This document shows positions 1 through 9,376 of a stretch of DNA of 34,791 bases, piece after piece. The notes under the pieces are model-generated. The model was not told the DNA's origin, ran no database searches, and worked only from the letters and a program-made list of their open reading frames with translations. Both the position numbers and the translations under genes were made by a program. Origin of the DNA: Gammaproteobacteria bacterium (GTDB lineage: Bacteria; Pseudomonadota; Gammaproteobacteria; SZUA-140). The number at the start of each line of letters is the position of its first letter. Position 1 is the first letter of the stretch. The stretch is from the NCBI GenBank assembly GCA_016124415.1, contig WGNS01000011.1, forward strand, positions 1 to 34,791, given 5' to 3'.

Positions 1-84
1 CCCGGCGGCAAGCGGCTGGCTGTGCGCGATTTCCTGAACGCCCATGCACTCATACCCGGCGAGATTCTCGGTTCGGCATCCTGA
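1..84 (+). CDS. fmt: Methionyl-tRNA formyltransferase, C-terminal end (partial)
   Basis: Only the last 27 codons are present, open at the left edge and ending in TGA at 82–84. The visible end contains PGGKRLAVRDFLNAH followed by PGEILG, which fits the C-terminal end of the Fmt substrate-binding domain (the PxGK...DFL...G pattern). The full enzyme formylates initiator Met-tRNA. The TGA overlaps the ATG of rsmB (TGATG), the classic fmt–rsmB arrangement, so the two are translationally coupled. Identification rests on a short tail plus synteny. Confidence 0.8.
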   Translation, partial: PGGKRLAVRDFLNAHALIPGEILGSAS

Positions 85-1412
85 TGGGGCGACGGCATCC
101 CGGTCCCCGTGCCCAGGCGGCGCAGCTGCTCGCGACGTTTTGGCAGCGCAAACCCTCTTTAACCGGTTTGCTGGCGACCGGCTTGTCCGGAGACGACGAC
201 CCGCGAGACAAAGCGCTGACCCAAGCGCTTTGCTACGGCGTCATCCGTTGGCACGACCGTCTCGAGGCCATCGCCAAGGCGTTGGTCGACAAACCGCTTA
301 AACAGCGCGACCGCGATATCCACTATCTCTTCCTGCTTGGTTTTTATCAGATCCTCTATATGCGGATTCCCGACCATGCCGTCGTCTCGGCGACGGTGGC
401 GGCGACCGCGGAACTCGACAAGTCCTGGGCCAGGGGGCTCGTCAATGCGGTTCTGCGACGTTTTTTGCGCGAGCGCGACGCGCTGCTCGCAAAGGTCGAT
501 CAAGATCCCATCGCCCGATACGCGCATCCGGCCTGGCTGATCGAGCGCCTGCAACGGCAGCGTCCGGATCAGTGGCCGGCCATTCTGGATGAGGGCAATC
601 GTCACCCGCCGATGAGTCTCAGGGTCAATCGTACGGTCATCTCGCGGGACGAGTACCTAAAGCTGCTGGACGATCACGGGATGAAGGCGGGAACGAGCCC
701 TCACGCACCCGATGCGGTCATTCTGGAGCAGGCCGTCAACGTCGAACTTCTGCCAGGGTTTCGCGACGGCTGGGTCTCGGTGCAGGACGTCGCCGCCCAG
801 CTCGCTGCGGGTGCGCTCGATCTTAAGCCCGGCCAACGCGTGCTCGACGCCTGTGCGGCGCCGGGCGGCAAGACCTGTCATATCCTCGAGTCCGAGCCCG
901 GCCTTGACTCGGTCCTCGCACTCGACAGCGACGCCGACCGCCTGGCCGACGTGCGCGACAATCTGGATCGCCTGAAACTGAACGCCAATCTGCTTCAGGC
1001 CGATGCCGGCGATCCGGACGGCTGGTGGGACGGCCGCAGTTTCGATCGTATCCTCCTGGACGCGCCGTGTTCCGCGACGGGCGTCATCCGGCGTCACCCG
1101 GACATCAAATATCTGCGTAGCGAAGCGGACGTATCGGCGCTCGTCGCCCAGCAGGGCCGTATTCTCGAGGCGCTTTGGCGTACGCTCAAGCCCGGCGGGA
1201 TCCTGGTTTACGTGACGTGCTCGATCCTGCGCGAGGAAAACGAGGATAGACTTACACATTTTGTGCATGGACGCGATGACGTTAAAGTACGGCCCATGTG
1301 CGGTACATGGGGAAATAACGAAGGCATCGGCCGGCAGATTTTGCCCGGACAGGACGCCATGGATGGTTTTTACTACGCCAGACTGTGTAAACTAGGCGAC
1401 CTTGATTCATGA
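84..1412 (+). CDS. rsmB: 16S rRNA (cytosine-967-C5)-methyltransferase RsmB
   Basis: A 442-residue protein that methylates C967 of 16S rRNA using S-adenosylmethionine. The N-terminal third is a NusB-like RNA-binding domain (around residues 10–140). The C-terminal part is a Rossmann methyltransferase with motif I DACAAPGGKT near residues 252–262. Both m5C cysteines are present: Cys329 in DAPCSATG (motif IV) and the catalytic Cys379 in VTCSI (motif VI). Length matches the family. The start ATG overlaps the fmt stop, and the stop overlaps the ATG of a possible 35-codon ORF at 1409. It lies at the head of a long co-directional run leading into ntrYX and trkAH. Confidence 0.96.
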   Translation: MGRRHPGPRAQAAQLLATFWQRKPSLTGLLATGLSGDDDPRDKALTQALCYGVIRWHDRLEAIAKALVDKPLKQRDRDIHYLFLLGFYQILYMRIPDHAVVSATVAATAELDKSWARGLVNAVLRRFLRERDALLAKVDQDPIARYAHPAWLIERLQRQRPDQWPAILDEGNRHPPMSLRVNRTVISRDEYLKLLDDHGMKAGTSPHAPDAVILEQAVNVELLPGFRDGWVSVQDVAAQLAAGALDLKPGQRVLDACAAPGGKTCHILESEPGLDSVLALDSDADRLADVRDNLDRLKLNANLLQADAGDPDGWWDGRSFDRILLDAPCSATGVIRRHPDIKYLRSEADVSALVAQQGRILEALWRTLKPGGILVYVTCSILREENEDRLTHFVHGRDDVKVRPMCGTWGNNEGIGRQILPGQDAMDGFYYARLCKLGDLDS

Positions 1413-1516
1413 AGGGATTCGTGAAAACAAAACGTGAAGGATATCAAGGAGTCTTGAAGGCGGCCGCCAGACGTGCACGAAGTATCCACTATCTCTTCCG
1501 AAACGAAAATCCATGA
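1409..1516 (+). CDS. Possible 35-residue basic small protein or coupling peptide
   Basis: An uninterrupted short frame fills the whole gap between rsmB and the DUF4390 gene. Its ATG overlaps the rsmB stop (ATGA at 1409–1412) and its TGA overlaps the next ATG (ATGA at 1513–1516). It encodes MKGFVKTKREGYQ and onward to HYLFRNENP, rich in Lys and Arg, with no membrane segment. No strong Shine–Dalgarno precedes either it or the DUF4390 start, so it could simply carry ribosomes across the gap. I know of no family for it. Chance open frames of this length are common in GC-rich DNA; the exact fit at both ends is the only positive evidence. Confidence 0.35.
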   Translation: MKGFVKTKREGYQGVLKAAARRARSIHYLFRNENP

Positions 1517-2106
1517 TGCCTAGGATCCGATTTCCGGCATTCGTGAGCGGGGTGCTGCTCGCCCTGATGGTCACCGGAGGCGGCGGAAGGGCGGCGTTGG
1601 CCGACGAGGCGGATGACGCGAACGTGGAAATCCTGAGCGCGGGTGCCGTGCTCAAGAAACAAGTCTATTATCTGAATGCCCGCTTTCGCCTGCGTCTCAA
1701 ACCGCAGATGATCGAGGCGCTGCACGCGGGAATCCCTTTGACCTTTTCGGTAAGCGTCGAAGTTTACCGGCCGAGGAGCTACATCTGGGACGCCCAGGTC
1801 GCATTGCTCGAACAGCGCTACGAACTCAGTTACCAGGCGCTGACGCAGCAATACGGGCTGAAGAACCTGAACAGCGGCGTCGTCAACAACTTTCCGATTC
1901 TCATCGCCGCTTCGGACGTATTGGGCACGATCGTCGAACTCCCGATATTGGATCGCAACCTGCTGAATCCCGAGGATGAATATCGCGGTCGGATGCGGGT
2001 CCGTCTGGACAGGGAAGAGTTGCCACTCCCACTTAGGCTTCAATCCTACTTCTATTCGGATTGGACCCTGGTCAGCGACTGGTATTCATGGCCCATCCAG
2101 TTCTGA
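1513..2106 (+). CDS. DUF4390 family exported protein
   Basis: A 197-residue protein with an N-terminal signal peptide: a hydrophobic stretch at about residues 8–22 and a likely cleavage after ALA at residue 30. The mature part is a predicted beta-rich periplasmic domain with the features of DUF4390, found directly upstream of ntrY in many beta- and gammaproteobacteria. Molecular function is unknown. The conserved position beside a membrane sensor kinase suggests it works with NtrY, perhaps in envelope sensing; that is inference. Its 3' end overlaps the likely ntrY start by 19 bases, implying coupled translation. Confidence 0.8.
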   Translation: MMPRIRFPAFVSGVLLALMVTGGGGRAALADEADDANVEILSAGAVLKKQVYYLNARFRLRLKPQMIEALHAGIPLTFSVSVEVYRPRSYIWDAQVALLEQRYELSYQALTQQYGLKNLNSGVVNNFPILIAASDVLGTIVELPILDRNLLNPEDEYRGRMRVRLDREELPLPLRLQSYFYSDWTLVSDWYSWPIQF

Positions 2107-4322
2107 GACGCGTCATGGGGGGCTTCGGCCCCATCCTGATCCTGCTCATTTCCCTCTTGGCCTCGCTCTACAGCATGAGCACGGCCATGGAGAACTCTCA
2201 GCCATTCGGGGATTTCTATTTTTACCTGCTGGCGATCAATATCGTCGGCATCCTCGTCCTGATCATTCTGATCGGCGGCAACCTGCTCAAGCTCATACGG
2301 CAATACCGCAATCAGGCGACGGGCGCGCGGCTGACCGTCAAACTGGTCTTCATGTTCGTCATGCTCGTGATCGTGCCGGTCGGTGTCGTCTATTATTTCT
2401 CGTTGCAGTTCATCCAGCGCGGTATCGACAGCTGGTTCGACGTGCGTATCGGTCAGGCGTTCGACAGCGCCATCGAGCTGAGTCGGACGGCCGTGACCGA
2501 CAAGAAGCGCGCCTATCTGCATCAGATTCTCATGGTCAAGGACCGTCTTCCGTTGAGCTCGCAATCGCAAGTCTCGGTGGATCTGGCCCATCTTCGGGAA
2601 AAGACCCAGGCCAGCGAGATCGCACTTCTGACCTCCGGCGGCAGGATTCTCGCGATGAGCAGCGTGGACCCCAATGACATCACGCCGAGATTGCCCGATG
2701 AATGGGTCACGCGGCTCGCGCTCGAACGCGGCAGCTACGTCCATTTCGACAAGGCGGAAGGAGAAGAGGGCGAAGGCGTGATTCGAGTGACCGTGGCCTT
2801 GAGCGCCAATTCGATCCTTGCCGACGCCCTTTTTCTTCAGGCGGTGTTCCCGGTTTCCGATCGGCTCGACGAACTCAGCGGGCGTATCGAGGACGCGTAC
2901 ACCCATTACAAACGTCTGAACCTCCTACACGAGCCGCTGAAGTTCAGTTTCGTGCTGACGCTTTCGCTGGTGTTGATGCTGAGCGTCCTGTCCGCGATTT
3001 GGGTGGCGTTCTATTTTGCCCGTCGCTTGGTCGCGCCGATTCGCATGCTGGCCATCGGCACCCGGGTCGTGGCTTCCGGCGACTACGACAAACGTCTGCC
3101 GAGATACGGCAACGACGAGATCGGCTACCTGGTCGACTCGTTCAACGATATGACGCAAAGGATCGCCGATGCGCGTGACGAGGTCGCCCAAAGTCACCTG
3201 CTTGCCGAGCGGGAGCGGGCCTATTTGCGCACCGTGCTCGGCAGCCTCGCCTCCGGGGTGTTGACGCTCGACGCCGAACGCACGGTCACGACCGTCAATA
3301 CGGCCGCAAGCCAGATCCTCTCGGTCGACCTCGGCGCCTACGTGGGTAGGACGCTCCACGAACTCGCAGAAGACTGGCCCGATCTCGAGGTCTTCGTGAA
3401 GACCATCGAGCCTTGTCTCGAAGGTACGCGCGAGGATTGGCACAACGAAGCCGTGCTGTTCGGTTCCAGCGGTCGCCGCGTCCTGATGTGCAGCGGATCG
3501 GCGCTGCCGGAATTTTCCGATTTGTCGGGCGGGCACGTCATCGTCTTCGAGGACGTCACGGACCTGGTGCAGGCCCAGCGTGACGCGGCTTGGGGCGAAG
3601 TGGCCCGGCGCCTCGCCCATGAGATCAAGAATCCGCTGACGCCCATTCAGCTGTCGGCCGAGCGGCTGCGCAAGCGATACCTTCAGACCATGGATCCGGA
3701 GGATGCTCAGGTGCTTGATCGGGCCACGCACACGATCGTCCAGCAGGTCGAGGTCATGAAGGAACTCGTCAAGGCCTTCGCGGAATATGCGCGTACGCCG
3801 CAGTTGACCTTGATTCGGCAGGATCTCAATACCATCATTCACGAGGTGTGCGACCTTTACGTCGGAGAAAAGGCCAGGGTCGCATTCGAGTTCAAGCTTG
3901 CATCGGATCTACCTCAGGTCGAAATTGATGCCGGCCGGATCCGTCAGTTGATGCATAATCTGATCAAGAACGCTATTGAAGCCTGCACGGGAGACCGGAT
4001 TTGCGTCGTGACGATAGAAACGCAATACGGTAACGACAAGGGCGTGGGCTATATCGAATTGCTGGTGCACGATAACGGACCCGGGATTCCCGAGGAAATC
4101 TTTGGTAAGGTCTTCGAACCTTATGTTACCGGCAAGCGCAAGGGGAGCGGATTGGGGCTGCCGATCGTCAAGAAGATCGTTGAAGAGCATGGTGGAATGA
4201 TCTGGACCAAGAATAAGAGCGAGGGCGGCGCCTCTATCATGATCCGCCTGCCGTTGGATCACGCGCTGGGGACGTATTCTGACGCGGGCTCTGAAGCCAA
4301 CGTCAATCAGGGAGGCGCCTGA
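2088..4322 (+). CDS. ntrY: NtrY-like membrane sensor histidine kinase
   Basis: About 744 residues from ATG 2088; a TTG at 2061 and an ATG at 2115 are alternative starts. Predicted membrane segments lie near residues 12–33, 43–66, 83–106 and 285–312, with an extracytoplasmic loop between the third and fourth. These are followed by a HAMP domain (about 312–365), a PAS domain (about 385–480), a HisKA domain with phospho-acceptor His511 in AHEIKNPLTPIQ, and an ATPase domain with DNGPGIP (near 662) and GSGLGLPIVKKI (near 687). This is the NtrY architecture. Partner is the adjacent ntrX. Known NtrYX systems respond to nitrogen, redox or envelope state; the signal here is not evident. Confidence 0.9.
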   Translation: MAHPVLRRVMGGFGPILILLISLLASLYSMSTAMENSQPFGDFYFYLLAINIVGILVLIILIGGNLLKLIRQYRNQATGARLTVKLVFMFVMLVIVPVGVVYYFSLQFIQRGIDSWFDVRIGQAFDSAIELSRTAVTDKKRAYLHQILMVKDRLPLSSQSQVSVDLAHLREKTQASEIALLTSGGRILAMSSVDPNDITPRLPDEWVTRLALERGSYVHFDKAEGEEGEGVIRVTVALSANSILADALFLQAVFPVSDRLDELSGRIEDAYTHYKRLNLLHEPLKFSFVLTLSLVLMLSVLSAIWVAFYFARRLVAPIRMLAIGTRVVASGDYDKRLPRYGNDEIGYLVDSFNDMTQRIADARDEVAQSHLLAERERAYLRTVLGSLASGVLTLDAERTVTTVNTAASQILSVDLGAYVGRTLHELAEDWPDLEVFVKTIEPCLEGTREDWHNEAVLFGSSGRRVLMCSGSALPEFSDLSGGHVIVFEDVTDLVQAQRDAAWGEVARRLAHEIKNPLTPIQLSAERLRKRYLQTMDPEDAQVLDRATHTIVQQVEVMKELVKAFAEYARTPQLTLIRQDLNTIIHEVCDLYVGEKARVAFEFKLASDLPQVEIDAGRIRQLMHNLIKNAIEACTGDRICVVTIETQYGNDKGVGYIELLVHDNGPGIPEEIFGKVFEPYVTGKRKGSGLGLPIVKKIVEEHGGMIWTKNKSEGGASIMIRLPLDHALGTYSDAGSEANVNQGGA

Positions 4323-4323
4323 A

Positions 4324-5694
4324 ATGTCTGCGGGTTATGTGCTGGTTGTCGACGATGAACCGGAAATCAGCGGGCTCGTTCGCGAGATTCTGGAAGAGGA
4401 GGGCTACAGCGTAGCGGTTGCGAACAACGCCGAAGAGGCCCGGCATGCGCGCCGTCAACGGCGTCCTGATCTGATTCTGCTCGACGTATGGATGCCCGAT
4501 GTCGATGGGCTGACTTTGCTGCGGGAGTGGTCGGAGCATGGCGGGTTGTCGTCGCCGGTGGTCATGATCTCGGGACACGGCACCGTTGAGACCGCGGTCG
4601 AGGCCATTCACCTCGGCGCCTACGATTTTCTCGAAAAGCCGTTGTCGTTGTCCCGCCTTCTGCTGGTCGTCAAACGCGCCATCGAGGCCGATCGGCTGCA
4701 CAGCGAGAACGTCAACCTGAAGCGAACGCCGGGACGATCGGTCGAACCGATCGGGCGTTCGAAGGCGATGGAAAATCTCAGAGAGCAGATCAATCTCGTG
4801 GCCGGGCACAGCGCCTGGGTCCTGATCAGCGGTGAGGCGGGATCCGGCAAGGAGTCGTTCGCGCGTTATCTGCACGCCAGCAGCGGGTCGGCCGACGGTC
4901 CGTTCGTCGAGGCCGGCACCGCGGCGGTTGCGGGGCAATTTGCGGCGTCGGAACTGTTCGGCAGCGAGTCCGGAAGCGATATCCACTACGGCCTGATCGA
5001 ACAGGCCAACGGCGGCACGCTGTATCTGAGCGAGGTGGGGGATATCGACTTGCACGTGCAGGGCTTGCTGTTGAGCGCGCTGCAAAACAAGGCCTTCATG
5101 CGTCAGGGCGGCAAGGAATTCGTGCATTTCGATGCCCGTATCATTGCGGCGACACACTACGACCTCGAGGAGCGCGTCCGTTCCGGCCGGTTCCGCGAGG
5201 ACCTTTATTATCAGCTCGACGTGGTGCCGATCCGTATTCCGCCGTTGCGCGAACACCCGGAAGACATCCCTTTGCTGCTGGATTTTTACGTGCAAAGCTT
5301 CGTCCAGCATGACCATTTGCCGTATCGCCGGTTTTCGGTCGATGCCGTGCGCAGGCTATGCGATTACCACTGGGGGGGCAACGTGCGCGAACTGATCAAT
5401 TTCGTGCAGCGTATGTTGATCCTCGGCAAGGGGGACGAGATCGGCAAACAGGACGTCGAGACCGCGCTCGGCATGTCGCACCTTATTGCCAAGGCGGAAA
5501 CGGCGGTCCCTGAAGCCTTTTCGTTGCCCTTGCGCGAGGCCAGGGCGAGTTTCGAAAAGGCCTACTTCAGCCACCTCCTGGAAAATACCGGCGGACAGAT
5601 GGGACAGGTGGCCCGACAGGCCGGCGTGGAGCGGACCCATCTCTATCGCAAGTTCAAATCCTTGGGCCTGAAAGCGGGGAACAGGGATGATTAG
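4324..5694 (+). CDS. ntrX: NtrX-like response regulator with degenerate sigma-54 contact loop
   Basis: A 456-residue protein with a receiver domain (residues 4–120; phospho-acceptor Asp54 in LLDVWMPD, Lys105 in EKP), an AAA+ domain (about 140–375) and a Fis-type helix-turn-helix at the end (GQVARQAGVERTHLYRKF). Walker A is GEAGSGKE (170–177). The usual GAFTGA loop after ELFG is missing: the sequence runs ELFGSESGSDIHYGLIEQANGG. The Walker B motif reads TLYLSEVGD, with Ser236 in place of the normal Asp. The R-finger region (RSGRFREDLYYQL) is intact. Loss of GAFTGA predicts that it does not remodel sigma-54 polymerase. It starts one base after the ntrY stop, so the pair is co-expressed. Confidence 0.9.
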   Translation: MSAGYVLVVDDEPEISGLVREILEEEGYSVAVANNAEEARHARRQRRPDLILLDVWMPDVDGLTLLREWSEHGGLSSPVVMISGHGTVETAVEAIHLGAYDFLEKPLSLSRLLLVVKRAIEADRLHSENVNLKRTPGRSVEPIGRSKAMENLREQINLVAGHSAWVLISGEAGSGKESFARYLHASSGSADGPFVEAGTAAVAGQFAASELFGSESGSDIHYGLIEQANGGTLYLSEVGDIDLHVQGLLLSALQNKAFMRQGGKEFVHFDARIIAATHYDLEERVRSGRFREDLYYQLDVVPIRIPPLREHPEDIPLLLDFYVQSFVQHDHLPYRRFSVDAVRRLCDYHWGGNVRELINFVQRMLILGKGDEIGKQDVETALGMSHLIAKAETAVPEAFSLPLREARASFEKAYFSHLLENTGGQMGQVARQAGVERTHLYRKFKSLGLKAGNRDD

Positions 5695-5766
5695 GTCCAC
5701 GCCCAAAACGACTGCGCTCGCAAATTTTGAGGTTGGCCCCGGGGCGGCTGAACGGGAGGCGGCGAG

Positions 5767-7140
5767 TTGAAGATCATCATCCTGGGCGCGGGGCAGGTCG
5801 GCGCCTCCGTCGCCGAAAACCTGGCGGGCGAGGCCAACGACATCACGGTAGTCGACACCGACAGCCTGCGCTTGCGGGAGTTGCAGGAGCGGCTCGATAT
5901 CCGCACCATTCAGGGCTATGCGAGCCATCCGGCCGTCCTGCAGCGAGCCGGCGCGGACGACGCCGACATGATCATCGCCGTGACCAACAGCGACGAGACC
6001 AATATGGTCGCCTGCCAGGTCGCCTACACGTTGTTTCATACGCCGACCAAGATCGCCCGCGTTCGCGAGCGCGACTATCTGAATCGTGTCGAACTGTTCA
6101 GCCAGGAGGCCTTTCCGGTCGAGCTCCGGATCAGCCCCGAGCAGCTGATCATCGATCAGGTTCAGCGCCTGGTCGAGTTTCCGGGCGCCCTTCAGGTGCT
6201 TGATTTCGCGGGTGGCCGGGTGCAGCTCGTGGTCGTGCGCGCCTATCACGGCGGACCGCTGGTGGGCCACCAGTTGCGCGAGCTCAAGAATCATATGCCC
6301 AACGTACGGACGCGTGTCGCGGCCATTTTTCGCCAGGGTACGGCTATCCTTCCCAAAGGCGATACGGTCATTGAGGTCGACGACGAAGTCTTCTTCATCG
6401 CGGCGACCGAGGATATCCGCGCCGTGCTCAGCGAGTTGCGCAGGACGGATCGTCCCGTCAAGCGCATCATCCTGGTCGGGGGCGGCAATATCGGGCTAGG
6501 GCTTGCCCGTGTCTTGCAGGGCAGCCACCGAGTCAAAGTGATCGAAAGCAACTCTGCGCGTTGCCGTGAGCTCTCCGAGGTCCTCGACAAGGCCCTCGTG
6601 CTCGAAGGCGACGCCGCGGACGAGGAACTGCTGCTGGATGAAAACATCGAGCATACGGACGTCTTTTGCGCGGTCACGAACGACGATGAGGCCAACATCC
6701 TGTCAGGAATGCTGGCCAAACGCCTCGGCGTGCGGAAAGTGATGACCGTCGTCAACCGTCCTTCCTATGTCGATCTCGTCGAAAACAGCACGATCGACAT
6801 TGCAATCTCGCCGCAGATGTCCACGATCGGAAGCTTGCTGGCCTACGTGCGGCGCGGTGACGTCGTCGTTGTACACTCTCTGCGCCGCGGCGCCGCTGAG
6901 GCCATCGAGGCCGTCGCCCACGGCGATCGAACGTCATCCAGCGTGGTGGGCCGCGAGATCGGCGAGATCAAATTGCCGCACGGTGCGACGATCGGCGCCC
7001 TCGTGCGCGGCAACGAAGTGATCATCGCGCATCACGACACGGTCATCGAGGCCGACGACCATGTCATCCTGTTCCTGACCGATAAACGGCGCATCCATGA
7101 AGTCGAGCGCTTGTTCCAGGTCGGCGTAACCTTCCTTTGA
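5767..7140 (+). CDS. trkA: Trk potassium uptake regulatory protein TrkA
   Basis: A 457-residue cytoplasmic protein, the NAD(H)-binding gating subunit of the Trk potassium transporter; length matches E. coli TrkA. It has two RCK (TrkA-N/TrkA-C) halves. The first Rossmann motif is GAGQVG (residues 7–12) with acidic VVDTD at the end of strand 2. The second is VGGGNIGLG near residue 236 with VIESN. I chose the TTG start at 5767 because GGGAGG lies about 8 bases upstream and the protein then begins [12 protein letters not shown] like its relatives. Located between ntrX and trkH, the standard gammaproteobacterial order. Confidence 0.95.
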   Translation: MKIIILGAGQVGASVAENLAGEANDITVVDTDSLRLRELQERLDIRTIQGYASHPAVLQRAGADDADMIIAVTNSDETNMVACQVAYTLFHTPTKIARVRERDYLNRVELFSQEAFPVELRISPEQLIIDQVQRLVEFPGALQVLDFAGGRVQLVVVRAYHGGPLVGHQLRELKNHMPNVRTRVAAIFRQGTAILPKGDTVIEVDDEVFFIAATEDIRAVLSELRRTDRPVKRIILVGGGNIGLGLARVLQGSHRVKVIESNSARCRELSEVLDKALVLEGDAADEELLLDENIEHTDVFCAVTNDDEANILSGMLAKRLGVRKVMTVVNRPSYVDLVENSTIDIAISPQMSTIGSLLAYVRRGDVVVVHSLRRGAAEAIEAVAHGDRTSSSVVGREIGEIKLPHGATIGALVRGNEVIIAHHDTVIEADDHVILFLTDKRRIHEVERLFQVGVTFL

Positions 7141-7197
7141 TACCATCCGGATGGGCGTCGCTTGGTCGGAAACGGTGAATAGGGCGGGTAGAAGCTG

Positions 7198-8643
7198 ATG
7201 CAGCTATTGACCATTCAGCGCGTCGTCGGAGCCTTGCTGGCATTGTTCAGCCTGACCATGCTGCCGCCCAGTCTGGTCGCCTGGCTCTATCATGAAACCA
7301 CCTTCAAGATCTTTATCGACGCCTTCTGGACGACGCTCGTCATCGGGCTTGTGGTCTGGTTGCCGGTCAGGCGGCACCGGGCGGACCTAAGGATTCGCGC
7401 CGGCTTTTTGATCGTCGTCTTGTTCTGGTTCGTGCTCGGCGTGTTCGGCGCGTTTCCGTTTATCTATACCCCTCATCTCAGCGTCGTCGATGCCGTTTTC
7501 GAATCGCTTTCGGGTCTCACGACAACCGGAGCGACCGTTATTGTCGGCATCGACGACTTGCCCAAGTCGGTACTCTATTACCGGCAGCAACTGCAATGGT
7601 TGGGTGGTATGGGCATCATCGTATTGGCGGTCGCGGTCCTGCCCATGCTGGGCGTCGGCGGCATGCAGCTCTATCGTGCAGAGGCGCCGGGGCCCGTCAA
7701 GGACAACAAGCTGACGCCGCGCCTGACCGAGACGGCCAAGGCGCTCTGGTACGTCTATCTGGCGCTGACGATCATTTGCGCCGCCGCTTACTGGATGGCC
7801 GGCATGTCGGTATTCGACGCCGTCGCCCACAGTTTCGCGACCATTGCGACCGGCGGGTTCTCGACCCATGACGCCAGCATGGGCTATTTTCAAAGCCCGA
7901 TCATCGAATCCGTGGCGATGTTTTTCATGTTCGTGTCCGGCGTCAATTTTTCCATCCATTTTTTTGCCTGGCGCAGGGTCAGTCTGAATCCCTACCACGA
8001 AGATTCCGAGTTCAGGTTCTACACGTTGACGCTGCTTGCCGTGTCGGTGATGGTTTCGTACGCTTTGGTCAGCGGACATTTTTACGGTTCTTCGGCCACG
8101 GCGATTCAGCAGGCCATGTTCCAGACGATTTCCTTCGCGACCTCGACGGGGTTTACGACGACCAACTATCAATTCTGGCCGACTTTCGCGCCGATCATGC
8201 TGATTCTTGTCGGTTTCGTAGGCGGCTGCGCCGGTTCGACGGCCGGCGGTCTAAAGGTCATTCGCGTATTGTTGTTGATCAAGCAGGGTATGCGCGAGAT
8301 CCGGCGTCTCGTCCATCCCAACGCGCTTTTTCCGGTCAAGGTGGGCGGCAAACCGATGCCGCAGGATGTCGTCGACTCGATCTGGGGATTTTTCGCGCTC
8401 TACGTCATGTCATTCTGCGTCATGTCGCTGATTCTTACGGCGACCGGTCTGGATCTGGTCACCTCGTTTTCCTCGGTCGCCTCGTGCATGAATAACATGG
8501 GTCCGGGACTCGGCGACACCGCGGCGAACTACGCGACCATCAATAACACGGCGAAATGGGTATTGTGCGCGGCGATGGTGTTGGGACGTCTCGAGATCTT
8601 TACCTTACTGGTTTTGTTCTCGCCGACGTATTGGCGAAAATAG
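7198..8643 (+). CDS. trkH: Trk potassium uptake membrane subunit TrkH
   Basis: A 481-residue polytopic inner-membrane protein that forms the potassium path. The four pore-loop repeats of the Trk/Ktr family are visible: SGLTTTGATV, FATIATGGFSTHD, SFATSTGFTTTNY and ASCMNNMGPGLG, each with the selectivity-filter glycine. N- and C-terminal regions are strongly hydrophobic. Length matches E. coli TrkH/TrkG. It lies 57 bases after trkA, with a purine-rich GGGCGGG before the ATG, and should work with the TrkA ring encoded just upstream. Confidence 0.95.
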   Translation: MQLLTIQRVVGALLALFSLTMLPPSLVAWLYHETTFKIFIDAFWTTLVIGLVVWLPVRRHRADLRIRAGFLIVVLFWFVLGVFGAFPFIYTPHLSVVDAVFESLSGLTTTGATVIVGIDDLPKSVLYYRQQLQWLGGMGIIVLAVAVLPMLGVGGMQLYRAEAPGPVKDNKLTPRLTETAKALWYVYLALTIICAAAYWMAGMSVFDAVAHSFATIATGGFSTHDASMGYFQSPIIESVAMFFMFVSGVNFSIHFFAWRRVSLNPYHEDSEFRFYTLTLLAVSVMVSYALVSGHFYGSSATAIQQAMFQTISFATSTGFTTTNYQFWPTFAPIMLILVGFVGGCAGSTAGGLKVIRVLLLIKQGMREIRRLVHPNALFPVKVGGKPMPQDVVDSIWGFFALYVMSFCVMSLILTATGLDLVTSFSSVASCMNNMGPGLGDTAANYATINNTAKWVLCAAMVLGRLEIFTLLVLFSPTYWRK

Positions 8644-8677
8644 CCTCGATGACACGGCTATACAAGGGTTATGCGCC

Positions 8678-9259
8678 ATGAATGACACAAAAACGAAATG
8701 GGATAGAATATACGAGGGCAGGGAGGGGCCGCCGGCGCGTCCGAGCCGGGTGCTTGTCGAAAACGAACATTTGCTGCCAACCGGCGGAAAGTCGCTCGAC
8801 CTTGCCTGCGGGCTTGGCGGCAGTGCGCTGTTTCTGGCCGAACGGGGCTTTGAAAGCCGTGCTTGGGATGTCTCCGAGGTCGCCATCGATCGGCTTGCGG
8901 CCCGGGCCCGGGAGTTGGGGCTAGTCGTTCATGGGGCTGTCCGCGATATCGTTACCGATCCGCCCGGCGATGGCACCTTCGACGTCATCGCGGTCGCGCA
9001 TTTTTTGGATAGGGCGATCGTCCCGGCGCTGATTGCCGCGTTGCGTCCGGGAGGCCTTATTTTTTACCAGACCTTCACGCGCCATCGCGTGCTTGGCAGT
9101 GGACCGAAAAACGACGATTTCCGTCTGGCGGATAACGAATTGTTGAGACTGTTCTCCGGTCTGCGCCTGCTCGTCTATCGGGAAGAGGGCGTTCAAGGGG
9201 ATATTGCGAAAGGTTTGAGGGATGAGGCGATGATCGTGGCGCAGAAATTGGCCGAATAG
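8678..9259 (+). CDS. Small class I SAM-dependent methyltransferase (TehB-like)
   Basis: A 193-residue soluble protein with Rossmann methyltransferase motif I LDLACGLGGSALFLAERG (residues 40–57), an acidic residue after strand 2 (WDVSE) and a post-I region leading to FDVIAVAHFLDR, then ALRPGGLIFYQTF, typical of small-molecule methyltransferases. Overall layout resembles TehB/YodH-type enzymes. The substrate cannot be told from sequence. It sits 34 bases after trkH on the same strand, so it may be the tail of that operon. No ter or tellurite genes are nearby, so I do not assign tellurite resistance. Confidence 0.8.
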   Translation: MNDTKTKWDRIYEGREGPPARPSRVLVENEHLLPTGGKSLDLACGLGGSALFLAERGFESRAWDVSEVAIDRLAARARELGLVVHGAVRDIVTDPPGDGTFDVIAVAHFLDRAIVPALIAALRPGGLIFYQTFTRHRVLGSGPKNDDFRLADNELLRLFSGLRLLVYREEGVQGDIAKGLRDEAMIVAQKLAE

Positions 9260-9376
9260 CCGGGTTCTGCGTCCATGATTGTCGATACTCAAGGGGGGCG
9301 CGAACGTTCGTTTCGCGCATTGAGCTAAAAATATAGGGGCCGACAGGTAGTCCCTGGAGAAAAAAGGAGTGGAATC

